From Ruminococcus sp. (GTDB taxonomy: Bacteria; Bacillota; Clostridia; Oscillospirales; Acutalibacteraceae), in the NCBI GenBank assembly GCA_023667385.1, contig JAMPAE010000005.1:1-25195 (forward strand): a DNA stretch of 25,195 nucleotides, given 5' to 3'. The notes under the pieces are model-generated. The model made no database searches. It worked only from the letters and a program-made list of their open reading frames with translations, and was not told the origin of the DNA. Of this stretch, positions 14,921 through 22,833 are shown piece by piece; position 1 is the first letter of the stretch, and each line of letters starts with the position of its first letter. Made by a program: the position numbers and the translations under genes.

Positions 14921-15796
14921 TTATTTAATATACACATCTGCACAAAGTCCGTAGTGGTCGGAAAGGTACATATCTTCAACGGTGTTGTCAATGATTTTGT
15001 ATCTTGCAACCTGTGTGCCTTTTGGAACAAAGATGAAATCAATTGCTTTTTTGCGAAGCAGCTCCCTGCCATAGTTGTGATAAGTCTGACCCTGCTCAGT
15101 CTTTTCGGCAACAAGCCTTGAGTCGTCCATTTTTGCGGCAACAACTTTATATGCGGCTTTGCCCTCACTTGAGTTGAAATCGCCGGTGCAAATAACAGGA
15201 TAGCTTTTTGAAAGCTTGTCAATTTTGCTCATGAGAACTTCAGCCTGCTTTTCCCTTGTTGATTCAAGAAGATGGTCAAGGTGAGTGTTTGCGTGAGTAT
15301 AGGTGAGACCTGTTTCTTTGTTTTTGAGCGTTGCCCATGTGCAGATTCTCGGATAAGATGAATTGAAATCCTTTGAGCCTGCAACATCAGGTGTGTTTGA
15401 AAGCCAAATTGTACCGCTGTCAAGAAGCTCAAATTTATCTTTAAGATAGTATACGCAGCTATATTCCGAGTTTTTGCTGCTGTCTCTTGCAACGCCGACC
15501 CGTGCGTATCTGTCACCGATTTTTTCGTCAAGTGCTTTGAGCCATGTCGGGTTAGCCTCCTGAACGCCGATTGAATCCGGTGCATAAGCATCAAAAGCGG
15601 CGGCAATGAACTTTGAACGGTTTTTAATCGTACCGTAAATATCATTGGCAGTTCGCAGGTTGAAAGAGACGATTCTGACAGTATTATCGGGCTGTTCAGG
15701 AACATTTGTGATTTTGATTTCGCCAACTGTGAGCAGCCCCAAGGCCATGAGGATTGCGCTGAAAAGTGCTGTTAAATTTCTGATTAATGCAGGCAT
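14921..15796 (-). CDS. exported endonuclease/exonuclease/phosphatase-family protein
   Basis: A 291-residue metal-dependent phosphodiesterase of the EEP (DNase I/sphingomyelinase-like) superfamily. Residues about 5-25 form a hydrophobic segment after a single Arg, so the protein is probably secreted or anchored with the catalytic domain outside. Conserved sites are Asn46 (VSFN), Glu80 (GVQE), His172-Asp174 area in THANTHLDH, Asp206 and Asn208 (CTGDFNS), Asp253 (AIDFIF), and the terminal SDHYG with Asp280-His281. These are the metal and catalytic residues of the fold, and all appear intact. AAAGGAG before the ATG at 15796 fixes the start; the longer frame runs into the promoter. Substrate could be nucleic acid, a phospholipid or a sugar phosphate; sequence does not decide. 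Confidence 0.85.
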   Translation of the reverse strand: MPALIRNLTALFSAILMALGLLTVGEIKITNVPEQPDNTVRIVSFNLRTANDIYGTIKNRSKFIAAAFDAYAPDSIGVQEANPTWLKALDEKIGDRYARVGVARDSSKNSEYSCVYYLKDKFELLDSGTIWLSNTPDVAGSKDFNSSYPRICTWATLKNKETGLTYTHANTHLDHLLESTREKQAEVLMSKIDKLSKSYPVICTGDFNSSEGKAAYKVVAAKMDDSRLVAEKTEQGQTYHNYGRELLRKKAIDFIFVPKGTQVARYKIIDNTVEDMYLSDHYGLCADVYIK

Positions 15797-15813
15797 AATG
15801 TTTTCTCCTTTTC

Positions 15814-15830
15814 TAAGTTGCTGCAACTTA
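15814..15830 (-). promoter_or_regulatory. 17-bp palindrome in the EEP gene leader
   Basis: TAAGTTGC-T-GCAACTTA is a perfect palindrome lying between the predicted transcription start and the ribosome binding site of the exported EEP gene. It could be a repressor operator or a small leader hairpin. Confidence 0.4.
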
Positions 15831-15842
15831 TTATTTAAGAAA

Positions 15843-15871
15843 ATTTTACTATGATTTACGGTGTAAGTCAA
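15843..15871 (-). promoter_or_regulatory. sigma-A type promoter of the EEP-family gene
   Basis: On the minus strand TTGACT (15871-15866) and TAAAAT (15848-15843) are separated by exactly 17 bases. Transcription would start near 15836 and cross the 17-bp palindrome. Confidence 0.78.
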
Positions 15872-15892
15872 GTTAGAAATTATTAATCATGG

Positions 15893-15921
15893 TTGACAAT
15901 AAAGAACGATTATTATAAAAT
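15893..15921 (+). promoter_or_regulatory. sigma-A type promoter of uxaC
   Basis: A perfect TTGACA (15893-15898) and TAAAAT (15916-15921) have a 17-base spacer. The -35 box is what an ORF finder would take as a TTG start codon for a longer uxaC frame, so the promoter argues for the internal ATG start. Confidence 0.82.
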
Positions 15922-15955
15922 TAAAGCCGTAAAAACTGAAAGGTGGTTTCAGAAA

Positions 15956-17353
15956 ATGAAAAAATTTATGGATGGAGATTTTTTGCTTCAAAGTGAAACG
16001 CAGTCAAAGCTTTTTCATGAGTTTGCCGAAAACAAACCGATTTTTGACTGGCATTGCCACTTGAGCGCAAAAGAAATTTATGAGAATAAAGCACCGAAAA
16101 ACATTTATGACCTCTGGCTGACAGGTGATCATTACAAATGGAGAGCCATGAGGGGCTGCGGTATTGATGAAAAATACATCACAGGTGACGCCGAGCCGTT
16201 TGAAAAATTCAGTGCTTTTGCCGAAACGCTGACAATGGCAATCGGCAATCCGCTTTTCCATTGGAGCCATCTTGAGCTTCAGCGCTATTTCGGCATTGAC
16301 ACTGTGCTTTCAAAGGAAACTGCAAAGCAGATTTGGGATGAAGCGGAAAAGAAAATTGCCGAGGGCGGCTTTACGCCTCAGCAGCTCATCAAAAAGTCAA
16401 ACGTGTTTGCTCTTTGCACAACCGATGACCCGTGCGATAGCCTTGAATATCATCAGAAACTTAAAGAGAGCGATTTTTATGTTAAGGTTTTGCCTGCATT
16501 CAGACCGGACAAGGCAATCAACATTGAAACAGGCGATTTTTCAGGCTGGCTTGCTGCGCTTGAAAATGCCGCAGAAATGAAAATCGAAACCTATAGCGAC
16601 ATGAAGGCTGCTCTGATAAGCCGCATGGATTTCTTCAAAAAAATGGGCTGCGTTGCAAGCGACCAGTCTGTGGCTTATATTGCATATGCGCCCGCAACCG
16701 CCGCTGAACTTGAAGAAATCTTCCACACAGCAAAAAACGGCGGCAAGCTGACAGCGGAGCAGCTTGATAAATATAAATTTGAAACACTTGTTTTCTTCGG
16801 CAGAGAATATGCCAAAAGAGATTTTGCAATGGAGCTTCACCTTGGCGCAATGAGAAACAACAATGCACGTATGTTTGCCTCTCTCGGCGCAGACACCGGA
16901 TTTGACTCAATTGATGACCCGCAGATTGCATATGGTCTTTCACGCTTCCTTGATACGCTTGACAAGGATGGTTTGCTTCCGAGAACAATTTTGTTTAACC
17001 TCAACCCGAAAGATAACTACGTGCTTGGAACAATGCTTGGAAACTTCCAGTCGTCGCAGGCAAAAAGCAAGGTTCAGTTTGGCTCCGCATGGTGGTTTAA
17101 CGACAACATTGACGGCATGACAACTCAGCTTAAAACGCTGGCAAACCTTGGTGTGCTTGGCGCATTTGTCGGTATGGTTACGGATTCACGCTCATTCTTG
17201 TCTTATCCGAGGCATGAATATTTCAGGCGTATTCTTTGCTCTCTTATCGGTTCATGGGTTGATGACGGACTTTATCCGTATGACGAAAAAGCGCTTGAAA
17301 AAATTATCGGCGGTATTTCATTTGACAACAGCAAAGCATATTTCTTAGGATAA
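15956..17353 (+). CDS. uxaC: glucuronate (uronate) isomerase
   Basis: Isomerises D-glucuronate to D-fructuronate and D-galacturonate to D-tagaturonate, the first step of hexuronate breakdown in the cytoplasm. The product has 465 residues, the usual UxaC length. Near the N-terminus FDWHCHLSA holds the HxH metal pair (His33, His35) of the amidohydrolase-like barrel. GDHYKWRAMRGCG (residues about 58-70) is typical of UxaC, and near the end VGMVTDSRSFLSYPRHEYFRRIL is a strongly conserved family segment. AAAGGTGG precedes the ATG at 15956 and a strong promoter lies just upstream. No other uronate gene (uxaA/B, uxuA/B, kdgK/A) is beside it, so the pathway must be completed elsewhere. It is divergent from an exported EEP-family gene. 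Confidence 0.95.
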   Translation: MKKFMDGDFLLQSETQSKLFHEFAENKPIFDWHCHLSAKEIYENKAPKNIYDLWLTGDHYKWRAMRGCGIDEKYITGDAEPFEKFSAFAETLTMAIGNPLFHWSHLELQRYFGIDTVLSKETAKQIWDEAEKKIAEGGFTPQQLIKKSNVFALCTTDDPCDSLEYHQKLKESDFYVKVLPAFRPDKAINIETGDFSGWLAALENAAEMKIETYSDMKAALISRMDFFKKMGCVASDQSVAYIAYAPATAAELEEIFHTAKNGGKLTAEQLDKYKFETLVFFGREYAKRDFAMELHLGAMRNNNARMFASLGADTGFDSIDDPQIAYGLSRFLDTLDKDGLLPRTILFNLNPKDNYVLGTMLGNFQSSQAKSKVQFGSAWWFNDNIDGMTTQLKTLANLGVLGAFVGMVTDSRSFLSYPRHEYFRRILCSLIGSWVDDGLYPYDEKALEKIIGGISFDNSKAYFLG

Positions 17354-17361
17354 TCAAAAAC

Positions 17362-17401
17362 AGCCGTTTCGTAATTTTATGAAGCGGCTATAATCATTTT
17401 T
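17362..17401 (+). terminator. probable terminator after uxaC
   Basis: AGCCGTTTC (17362-17370) and GAAGCGGCT (17381-17389) pair over nine positions with one G.T, with a ten-base loop. A run of five T begins eight bases after the stem, so termination may be less efficient. Confidence 0.5.
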
Positions 17402-17458
17402 GGGTTTTGTGAATATACTTATAAAGATGCTACATAAAAACAGAAAGGTGAGCAGTTT

Positions 17459-17761
17459 ATGAGTTGTTGTTCAATAACCGACCTTCGCAATAAAGAAGTC
17501 ATAAGCGCAAAAACGGGTTGCCGGCTGGGAAATGTCAGCGATGTTGAAATTGAAACCTGCAGCGGAAAGCTTACGGCGATTATCATTTGGGGTAAGGGAC
17601 GCTGCTGCGGCTTGTTCGGCAGAGATGAGGACATCCGCATTGACTGGGACGACATTGAAGTTATCGGTGATGATACGATACTCGTTTGCAAGGAATTTGA
17701 GCATCGCCCGCCTGCATCCGGCGGCAGACACGGCTTATTTGACGGTTTGTTCAGAAGCTGA
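17459..17761 (+). CDS. YlmC/YmxH-family PRC-barrel protein
   Basis: A 100-residue protein with one PRC-barrel. The family pattern is clear: SITDLRNKEVI near the N-terminus, then LGNVSDVEIE, a beta-rich GKLTAIIIWGKGRCCGLFGRD, IDWDDIEVIGDD and TILV. YlmC/YmxH proteins are common in spore-forming Firmicutes; their molecular role is poorly known, and PRC-barrels in general take part in RNA or protein contacts. The C-terminal tail after about residue 82 is glycine- and arginine-rich and unlike the barrel. AAAGGTGA stands before the ATG. It lies between the uxaC terminator and the rimP promoter and appears to be a single gene. Confidence 0.82.
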   Translation: MSCCSITDLRNKEVISAKTGCRLGNVSDVEIETCSGKLTAIIIWGKGRCCGLFGRDEDIRIDWDDIEVIGDDTILVCKEFEHRPPASGGRHGLFDGLFRS

Positions 17762-17825
17762 AAGATAAATGTCAAATAAATGCAGAAAAAACAGCGTTTT
17801 GTCGGCTAAAAATGGCGGAAAACAC

Positions 17826-17854
17826 TTGATATTTCAGGCAAAGTGTGGTAGAAT
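17826..17854 (+). promoter_or_regulatory. sigma-A type promoter of the rimP-nusA-infB operon
   Basis: TTGATA (17826-17831) and TAGAAT (17849-17854) are separated by 17 bases. The predicted start near 17861 gives a leader of about 90 bases that contains the hairpin at 17881-17906. Confidence 0.7.
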
Positions 17855-17880
17855 ACCAATAATCCGTAATGTAAACTTGT

Positions 17881-17915
17881 AGAGTGGGCTTTTGAAAGTC
17901 CGCTCTTCTTTATTG
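17881..17915 (+). promoter_or_regulatory. leader hairpin with weak U-tract upstream of rimP (attenuator candidate)
   Basis: AGAGTGGGCTT (17881-17891) pairs over 11 positions (two G.U) with AAGTCCGCTCT (17896-17906) around loop TTGA. TCTTTATTG follows, a broken U-tract. In Bacillus subtilis the nusA operon is autoregulated by a NusA-dependent terminator ahead of rimP/ylxS (established). A strong stem with an imperfect U-tract in the same position fits that mechanism here by inference. Confidence 0.6.
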
Positions 17916-17950
17916 CAAATTTGCGATTATATGTTTTAGGAGGGATAATT

Positions 17951-18433
17951 ATGGCTAAAGGCGGAAACACAGTTGCGGCCGTCAGAAGCATTGTTGAGCC
18001 GATTGCGCAGCAGCTTGGACTTTCCATTTGGGATGTTCGCTTTTTGAAAGAGGGCTCTCAGTGGTATCTGCGTATTTTCATTGACAAAGAGGGCGGTGTT
18101 TCAATTGATGATTGTGTTGACATGACTCATGCAATCAACGGACCGCTTGATGAAGCAGACCCGATTGAGCAGGCATATCTGCTTGAAGTAAGTTCACCGG
18201 GCATTGAAAGGGAGCTTACAAGGCCTGAACATTTTGAAAAAAGCATTGGTAAAAAAATCATGGTGAAAACCATCAGACCGATTGACGGAAAACGAGAATT
18301 CAACGGTGTTCTTGAAAGCTATGATGACGGAAACATCACTTTCAGAAGCGATGATGAATCCGGCTTGACTTTCACAAAAAAGGAAGTTTCGTGGATTAAG
18401 CTTGATGATTTCAACGATGTAACCACTGAATAA
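17951..18433 (+). CDS. rimP: ribosome maturation factor RimP
   Basis: Assists maturation of the 30S ribosomal subunit. The 160-residue protein has the N-terminal alpha/beta domain (about 1-85), with IVEPIAQQLGL, then VRFLKEGSQWYLRIFID, and the conserved LEVSSPGIERELT (about 80-92). A C-terminal SH3-like barrel follows (GKREFNGVL and ending WIKLDDF). AGGAGGG directly before the ATG at 17951 fixes the start; the frame is open further upstream but without a site. It is the first gene of the operon and is followed by nusA after about 100 AT-rich bases, the usual Firmicute order. Confidence 0.95.
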   Translation: MAKGGNTVAAVRSIVEPIAQQLGLSIWDVRFLKEGSQWYLRIFIDKEGGVSIDDCVDMTHAINGPLDEADPIEQAYLLEVSSPGIERELTRPEHFEKSIGKKIMVKTIRPIDGKREFNGVLESYDDGNITFRSDDESGLTFTKKEVSWIKLDDFNDVTTE

Positions 18434-18532
18434 TCAGCAGTACGCAGAGGTTACTACATTGCATTGATATTAAATTGTATATCATTAAACACTAATTTAT
18501 ATAAATTGAACGAGAAAGGATTGACTGAAAAA

Positions 18533-19567
18533 ATGAACGAAGAACTTTTTGAGGCGGTTAAATTACTTGAAAGCGAAAAAGGTATCGCTGCTGATTTCCT
18601 TTATGAAAAAATCAAAGCCGCAATCATTAAGGCGACAAAAAATCTTTACGGAGACGTGGAAAACGTATTTTGCGACATTGAACCTGAAACCAAAACCCTC
18701 AGAGCGTATCGTAAAATTGACGTTGTTGAAGAAGTTTACGACACAAGAAGCGAAATGACTGTTGAAGAAGCAGTAAACTATGACGAAAGCGCAGTTGTTG
18801 GCAAAACAATTGAAATTGATGTTGACCCGAAGAAGCTTGGCAGAATTTTTGCTCAGACTGCAAAAAGCGTTATCCGTCAGGGTATCAGAGAAGCTGAAAG
18901 AGAAAGAGCTTCAAGAGAATTTCAGGAAAAGAATCAGGAGGTTGCAACCGCTGTTGTTCAAATCATTGACCCTGAAACAGGCGATGCAAGAATTGCCATC
19001 GGCAGAAATCATCTGACACTTTTCAAAGCAGATCAGCTTCCGAATGAAAGACTTGTGCCGGATCAGGAAATCAAGGTTTATGTTTCTGTTGTTAAGGAAG
19101 AAACCGGCACAACCTTTGCAAATGTATCAAGAAAGCATCCTGGACTTGTTAAAAGATTGTTTGAAAAGGAAGTTCCCGAAATTTCCGATGGTATTGTTGA
19201 AATCATCTCTGTTTCAAGAGAAGCAGGTTCAAGAACCAAAATGGCAGTTAACAGCCGTGAGGAAAACGTTGATGCAGTCGGCTCATGTATCGGACCGAGG
19301 GGCACACGTGTTAATACTGTTATTGATGCACTTGGCGGAGAGAAGATTGATATTATCAACTACAGTGAAAATCCCGCAGAATACATCGCTGCCGCATTGG
19401 CTCCGGCTGAGGTTAAATCAGTTGAAGTTGATGAAAGTGGTGCAAAAACCTGCCACGTTGTTGTTCCTGCAAACCAGCTTTCGCTTGCAATCGGCAACAA
19501 AGGACAGAACGTTCGCCTTGCAGCTAAGCTGACAGGCTGGAAAATCGACATCAAGTCAGAGGACTGA
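18533..19567 (+). CDS. nusA: transcription termination/antitermination factor NusA
   Basis: Binds RNA polymerase and nascent RNA to control pausing, termination and antitermination. The product has 344 residues, the short Gram-positive form without the acidic C-terminal repeats of E. coli. Domains in order are the N-terminal polymerase-binding domain (about 1-130), S1 (about 135-200), KH1 with SCIGPRGTRVNTV (251-263), and KH2 with LAIGNKGQNVRLAAKLTGW (318-336). The ATG at 18533 is preceded by GAAAGGA at slightly long spacing; upstream in-frame codons do not align with the family. NusA probably feeds back on the leader hairpin of its own operon. Confidence 0.96.
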   Translation: MNEELFEAVKLLESEKGIAADFLYEKIKAAIIKATKNLYGDVENVFCDIEPETKTLRAYRKIDVVEEVYDTRSEMTVEEAVNYDESAVVGKTIEIDVDPKKLGRIFAQTAKSVIRQGIREAERERASREFQEKNQEVATAVVQIIDPETGDARIAIGRNHLTLFKADQLPNERLVPDQEIKVYVSVVKEETGTTFANVSRKHPGLVKRLFEKEVPEISDGIVEIISVSREAGSRTKMAVNSREENVDAVGSCIGPRGTRVNTVIDALGGEKIDIINYSENPAEYIAAALAPAEVKSVEVDESGAKTCHVVVPANQLSLAIGNKGQNVRLAAKLTGWKIDIKSED

Positions 19568-19609
19568 TAGCTGTCTGTTTTTCAAAAATCAAAACAAGGA
19601 GTTGAGCAA

Positions 19610-19906
19610 ATGCAAACAAGAAAAGTTCCGATGAGAAAATGTATGGGCTGTTCTCAAATGTTCCCCAAAAAGGAGCTCGTCAGGGTTGTGAAGTCAAAGA
19701 TTTCATCGGGTGAGGAGCAGGAGGAAGCTTTTGAAATTTCCCTTGACCTCATCGGCAAAAAGGCGGGCAGGGGCGCTTATGTGTGCAGAAACCTTGATTG
19801 CCTGAAAATGGCACGAAAGGCAAGGCGTATTGAGCGTGCGCTCGACTGCAAAATTCCGGATGAAGTTTATGACAAGATGGAACAGGAGATGAGTGAAAGT
19901 GAATGA
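19610..19906 (+). CDS. rnpM: YlxR/RnpM family RNA-binding protein
   Basis: A 98-residue DUF448 protein. In Bacillus subtilis the homologue YlxR (RnpM) binds the RNase P RNA and modulates the enzyme. Here the N-terminal VPMRKCMGC motif and the later GRGAYVCRNLDCLKMARK motif are both intact. A family-atypical short insertion, SKISSGEEQEEAF, separates the early strands. AAGGAG precedes the ATG. It starts 42 bases after nusA and its end overlaps the L7Ae-type gene, so expression is operon-coupled. Confidence 0.93.
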   Translation: MQTRKVPMRKCMGCSQMFPKKELVRVVKSKISSGEEQEEAFEISLDLIGKKAGRGAYVCRNLDCLKMARKARRIERALDCKIPDEVYDKMEQEMSESE

Positions 19907-20213
19907 CCGCATTCTTTCGCTTCTCGGCCTTGCAAGAAGGGCAGGAAAACTGAGCCTGGGCCATGATGCGGCAATTGATGCCATTGTCAGAAACAAAGCA
20001 AAGCTTTGCTTTGTGTGCCGTGACGGTTCTCAGCGGCTGAAAAATGAAATGAGTCATGCCTGCACATATGAGAACAAGAACATAACATTCAAAGAGCTTG
20101 ACTGCGAAACGGCAGAGCTTTCAAAAGCGGTTGGCTCAAAAGCGGCGGTACTTACGGTAAACGATGAGGGCTTTGCAAAAGCAATAGCCGAAAAAACAGA
20201 CAAGACAGCATGA
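19893..20213 (+). CDS. ylxQ: L7Ae-family ribosomal/RNA-binding protein YlxQ
   Basis: A 106-residue member of the L7Ae/L30e/S12e/Gadd45 fold, which binds kink-turn RNA. ILSLLGLARRAGKLSLGHD at the N-terminus is the family hallmark; the middle and C-terminus (CFVCRDGSQ, then VLTVNDEGFAKAI) fit as well. The start is one of two GTG codons, at 19893 or 19899. AGGAG at 19884-19888 gives spacings of 4 and 10 bases respectively, so the choice is uncertain by two residues. It overlaps the end of ylxR by 8-14 bases and is followed at 13 bases by infB. Confidence 0.92.
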   Translation: MKVNDRILSLLGLARRAGKLSLGHDAAIDAIVRNKAKLCFVCRDGSQRLKNEMSHACTYENKNITFKELDCETAELSKAVGSKAAVLTVNDEGFAKAIAEKTDKTA

Positions 20214-20226
20214 AAGGAATGATAGT

Positions 20227-22635
20227 ATGCCTAAAGATAAATATAAAGTTCACGAGGTTGCAAAGGATTTCGGTCTCGGCAGCAAGGATATAATTGAACT
20301 TTTGAACAATCATATGCCGAAAGAAAGAAAGCACTCAACCGTGCTTGAGGAAAATGAGCTTGATTTGGTTTTTGAATCACTGACAAAAGCTCATGAGGTT
20401 GCAGATTTTGATGCTTATCTCAATTCGGCAAAAAAAGCAGAGCCTGAAAAGCCTGCTGAAGAAAAAGCTCCTGTTGAAGATGGCAGCGAGAAAAAAGATG
20501 CAAAGAAAAAGAGCGAGAAACCACGCTCAAAGGCTGTAAAAGAAGCTCCGGCAAAGAAAGCGGAGGAAAAGCTCGCAAAGCCTGCTGCGCAAAAGAAGCA
20601 GGAAGAGCTGAAGCCTGCCGAAAAGAAGAACGACAAGCCGCTTCAGTCAAGAACAAAAGGTGAAAGACGTCACGTTGACACAAGAAGCAGCAACGTTGAC
20701 CTTGAAAAGTATAATGAGCATTATGAAGAAATTGCGCCTGCAAACCGCATGAAAGACACCGGCTCAAACAAGCAGAAGCTCAAGCAGAAATCGCAGCAAT
20801 ACAGAAAACGCCAGGGTATGCGCTCTGCAAAAAGAGAAACGGAAGCTGAACGACTCAAGAGAATTGCTGCTGAAAGAGCAAAGAAAACAATCACAATCAA
20901 GGTTCCCGAAGAAATCACAGTCGGCGAGCTTGCAGCGCTTTTGCACATGACATCGGCAGAAGTCATCAAAAAGCTGTTTAGTCTCGGTGTGATGGCAACT
21001 GTTAACGAAACAATTGATTTTGACACGGCTGAAATTGTTGCAACTGAGCTTGGTGCAAAAGTTGAAAAAGAAGTTGTTGTCACAATTGAAGAACAAATTA
21101 TTGATGACAGTGAGGACGCAGAAGAAGATCTTGTCACAAGAGATCCCGTTGTTGTTGTTATGGGTCACGTTGACCATGGTAAAACTTCAATTCTTGACGC
21201 AATCAGAAACACTGCTGTTACCGAAACTGAAGCAGGCGGCATCACTCAGCACATCGGTGCATACAGGGTTGACGTCAACGGTCAGATGATTACTTTCCTT
21301 GATACACCGGGTCACGCAGCTTTCACTTCAATGAGAGCAAGAGGCGCCATGGCAACAGATATTGCGGTTTTGGTTGTTGCCGCTGATGACGGTATCATGC
21401 CACAGACAATTGAAGCAATCAACCATGCAAAAGCCGCAAATGTTCAAATCATTGTTGCAATCAACAAGATGGATAAAGAGGGAGCAAACCCTGACAGAAT
21501 CAAGCAGCAGCTCACAGAATACAGCCTTGTTCCCGAAGAATGGGGCGGCGATACAATCTGTGTTCCCGTTTCTGCAAAAACGCAAATGGGCATTGATCAG
21601 TTGCTTGAATCAATCACCCTTGTTGCCGAAATGGCAGAACTTAAAGCTAATCCGCAGAGAGCTGCAAAGGGCGTTGTTATTGAAGCAAGGCTTGATAAAG
21701 GTCGTGGCCCTGTTGCAACACTTCTTGTTCAAAACGGTACTCTCCATGCAGGTGACACCATTGTTGCAGGTTCAACAGTTGGACGCATCCGTGTCATGGT
21801 CAACGAAAGAGGCAGAAAGCTTAAAGAAGCAGGTCCGTCTGTGCCTGTTGAAATCATGGGTCTTGCCGAAACTCCGAACGCAGGTGACAGCTTTGACGCT
21901 GTTTCAGATGAAAAGCTTGCACGTGAGCTTGTTGAGCAGAGAAAGCAGAAGGAAAAGGAAGAGCAGTTCAACGCTTATCATAAGGTTACCCTTGATAACC
22001 TCTTCTCTTCACTGAAAGAGGGCGAGATGAAAGAGCTTAACATCATTGTTAAGGCTGATGTTCAGGGTTCAGTTGAGGCTGTTACTCAGAACCTTGAAAA
22101 ACTCACAAATGAAGAAGTTCGTGTTCGTGTTATCCACGGCGGCGTTGGTGCAATCAATGATTCAGACGTTATGCTTGCAAATGTATCAAACGCAATTATT
22201 GTTGGCTTCAATGTTCGTCCTGAAGTCAATGCTCAGGCATCGGCAGAACGTGACGGTGTTGAAATGAGAATGTATCGTGTTATCTATGACTGCATTGAGG
22301 AAATTGAAGCTGCAATGAAGGGTATGCTTGCACCGAAGTACCGTGAGGTAATGCTCGGTCGCATTGAAGTCAGAAATGTCCTCAACCTTTCAACCGCAGG
22401 CAAAATTGCCGGCAGCTACATCGTTGACGGTAAGGTCACAAGAAACGCACAAATCCGTGTTGTACGTGACGGCATTGTTGTTGCCGAAGATGAAATTGCT
22501 TCACTTCGCCGCTTCAAGGATGACGTCAAAGAAGTTGCATCGGGCTTTGAATGCGGTATCGGTTTGACAAAGTTCAACGACATCAAAGAAGGCGACATTT
22601 TTGAAGCTTTCATCATGGAAGAATACAGAGATTAA
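20227..22635 (+). CDS. infB: translation initiation factor IF-2
   Basis: GTPase that brings initiator tRNA to the 30S subunit. The protein has 802 residues. The N-terminal IF2_N module is at about 1-55. A Lys/Glu/Ala-rich linker (about 68-220), probably disordered, follows, then a second IF2_N domain (TIKVPEEITVGELAALL, 223-239). The G domain shows G1 GHVDHGKT (313-320), G2 GGITQHIGAY, G3 DTPGH (359-363) and G4 NKMD (413-416). Domains II, III (about 610-700) and the tRNA-binding C2 domain follow. AAAGGAATGATAGT precedes the ATG. A large hairpin element directly follows the stop. Confidence 0.97.
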   Translation: MPKDKYKVHEVAKDFGLGSKDIIELLNNHMPKERKHSTVLEENELDLVFESLTKAHEVADFDAYLNSAKKAEPEKPAEEKAPVEDGSEKKDAKKKSEKPRSKAVKEAPAKKAEEKLAKPAAQKKQEELKPAEKKNDKPLQSRTKGERRHVDTRSSNVDLEKYNEHYEEIAPANRMKDTGSNKQKLKQKSQQYRKRQGMRSAKRETEAERLKRIAAERAKKTITIKVPEEITVGELAALLHMTSAEVIKKLFSLGVMATVNETIDFDTAEIVATELGAKVEKEVVVTIEEQIIDDSEDAEEDLVTRDPVVVVMGHVDHGKTSILDAIRNTAVTETEAGGITQHIGAYRVDVNGQMITFLDTPGHAAFTSMRARGAMATDIAVLVVAADDGIMPQTIEAINHAKAANVQIIVAINKMDKEGANPDRIKQQLTEYSLVPEEWGGDTICVPVSAKTQMGIDQLLESITLVAEMAELKANPQRAAKGVVIEARLDKGRGPVATLLVQNGTLHAGDTIVAGSTVGRIRVMVNERGRKLKEAGPSVPVEIMGLAETPNAGDSFDAVSDEKLARELVEQRKQKEKEEQFNAYHKVTLDNLFSSLKEGEMKELNIIVKADVQGSVEAVTQNLEKLTNEEVRVRVIHGGVGAINDSDVMLANVSNAIIVGFNVRPEVNAQASAERDGVEMRMYRVIYDCIEEIEAAMKGMLAPKYREVMLGRIEVRNVLNLSTAGKIAGSYIVDGKVTRNAQIRVVRDGIVVAEDEIASLRRFKDDVKEVASGFECGIGLTKFNDIKEGDIFEAFIMEEYRD

Positions 22636-22742
22636 TTAAAAATGGAGAGTTAGGAGTGAGAAATGATATTGGCTGCTGTGAGGTATGATTCGCAGAAACA
22701 GCCTGCAAATGTTTTCACTCCCCTCCATTAAATCTCATTAAT
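22631..22742 (+). repeat. large hairpin element between infB and rbfA (MITE-like or RNA structure)
   Basis: AATGGAG (22641-22647) pairs with CTCCATT (22723-22729). GGAGTGAGAA (22653-22662) pairs with TTTTCACTCC (22712-22721, one G.U). Outermost ATTAAT (22631-22636) pairs with ATTAAT (22737-22742). The apical part can fold further, GGCTG (22671-22675) with CAGCC (22699-22703) and TGTG with CGCA. There is no T-run, so it is not an ordinary terminator. It overlaps the last base pairs of infB and sits in the middle of the operon. Confidence 0.65.
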
Positions 22743-22773
22743 AACAAGGCTATTATGTCAAAAAATAGAACTA

Positions 22774-22797
22774 TGCGGAGTGTGTTATAACTTCGCA
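22774..22797 (+). promoter_or_regulatory. hairpin upstream of rbfA ribosome site
   Basis: TGCGGAGT (22774-22781) pairs with ACTTCGCA (22790-22797) over eight positions (one G.U) with loop GTGTTATA. It lies about 25 bases before the rbfA Shine-Dalgarno sequence. A processing or stability role is possible; none is shown. Confidence 0.4.
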
Positions 22798-22833
22798 GCA
22801 AATTCGGACTTTCAAAATGAAAGAAGGTACTTT

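Noticed and set aside
15893..15955. TTG-initiated 21-residue N-terminal extension of UxaC
   Set aside because: The TTG is the -35 box of a near-consensus promoter, and the internal ATG at 15956 has a good ribosome site and gives the family's usual length.
18434..18532. AT-rich hairpin TGATAT/ATATCA between rimP and nusA
   Set aside because: A short A/T-only stem in an A/T-rich spacer is expected by chance, and no T-run or conserved motif accompanies it.
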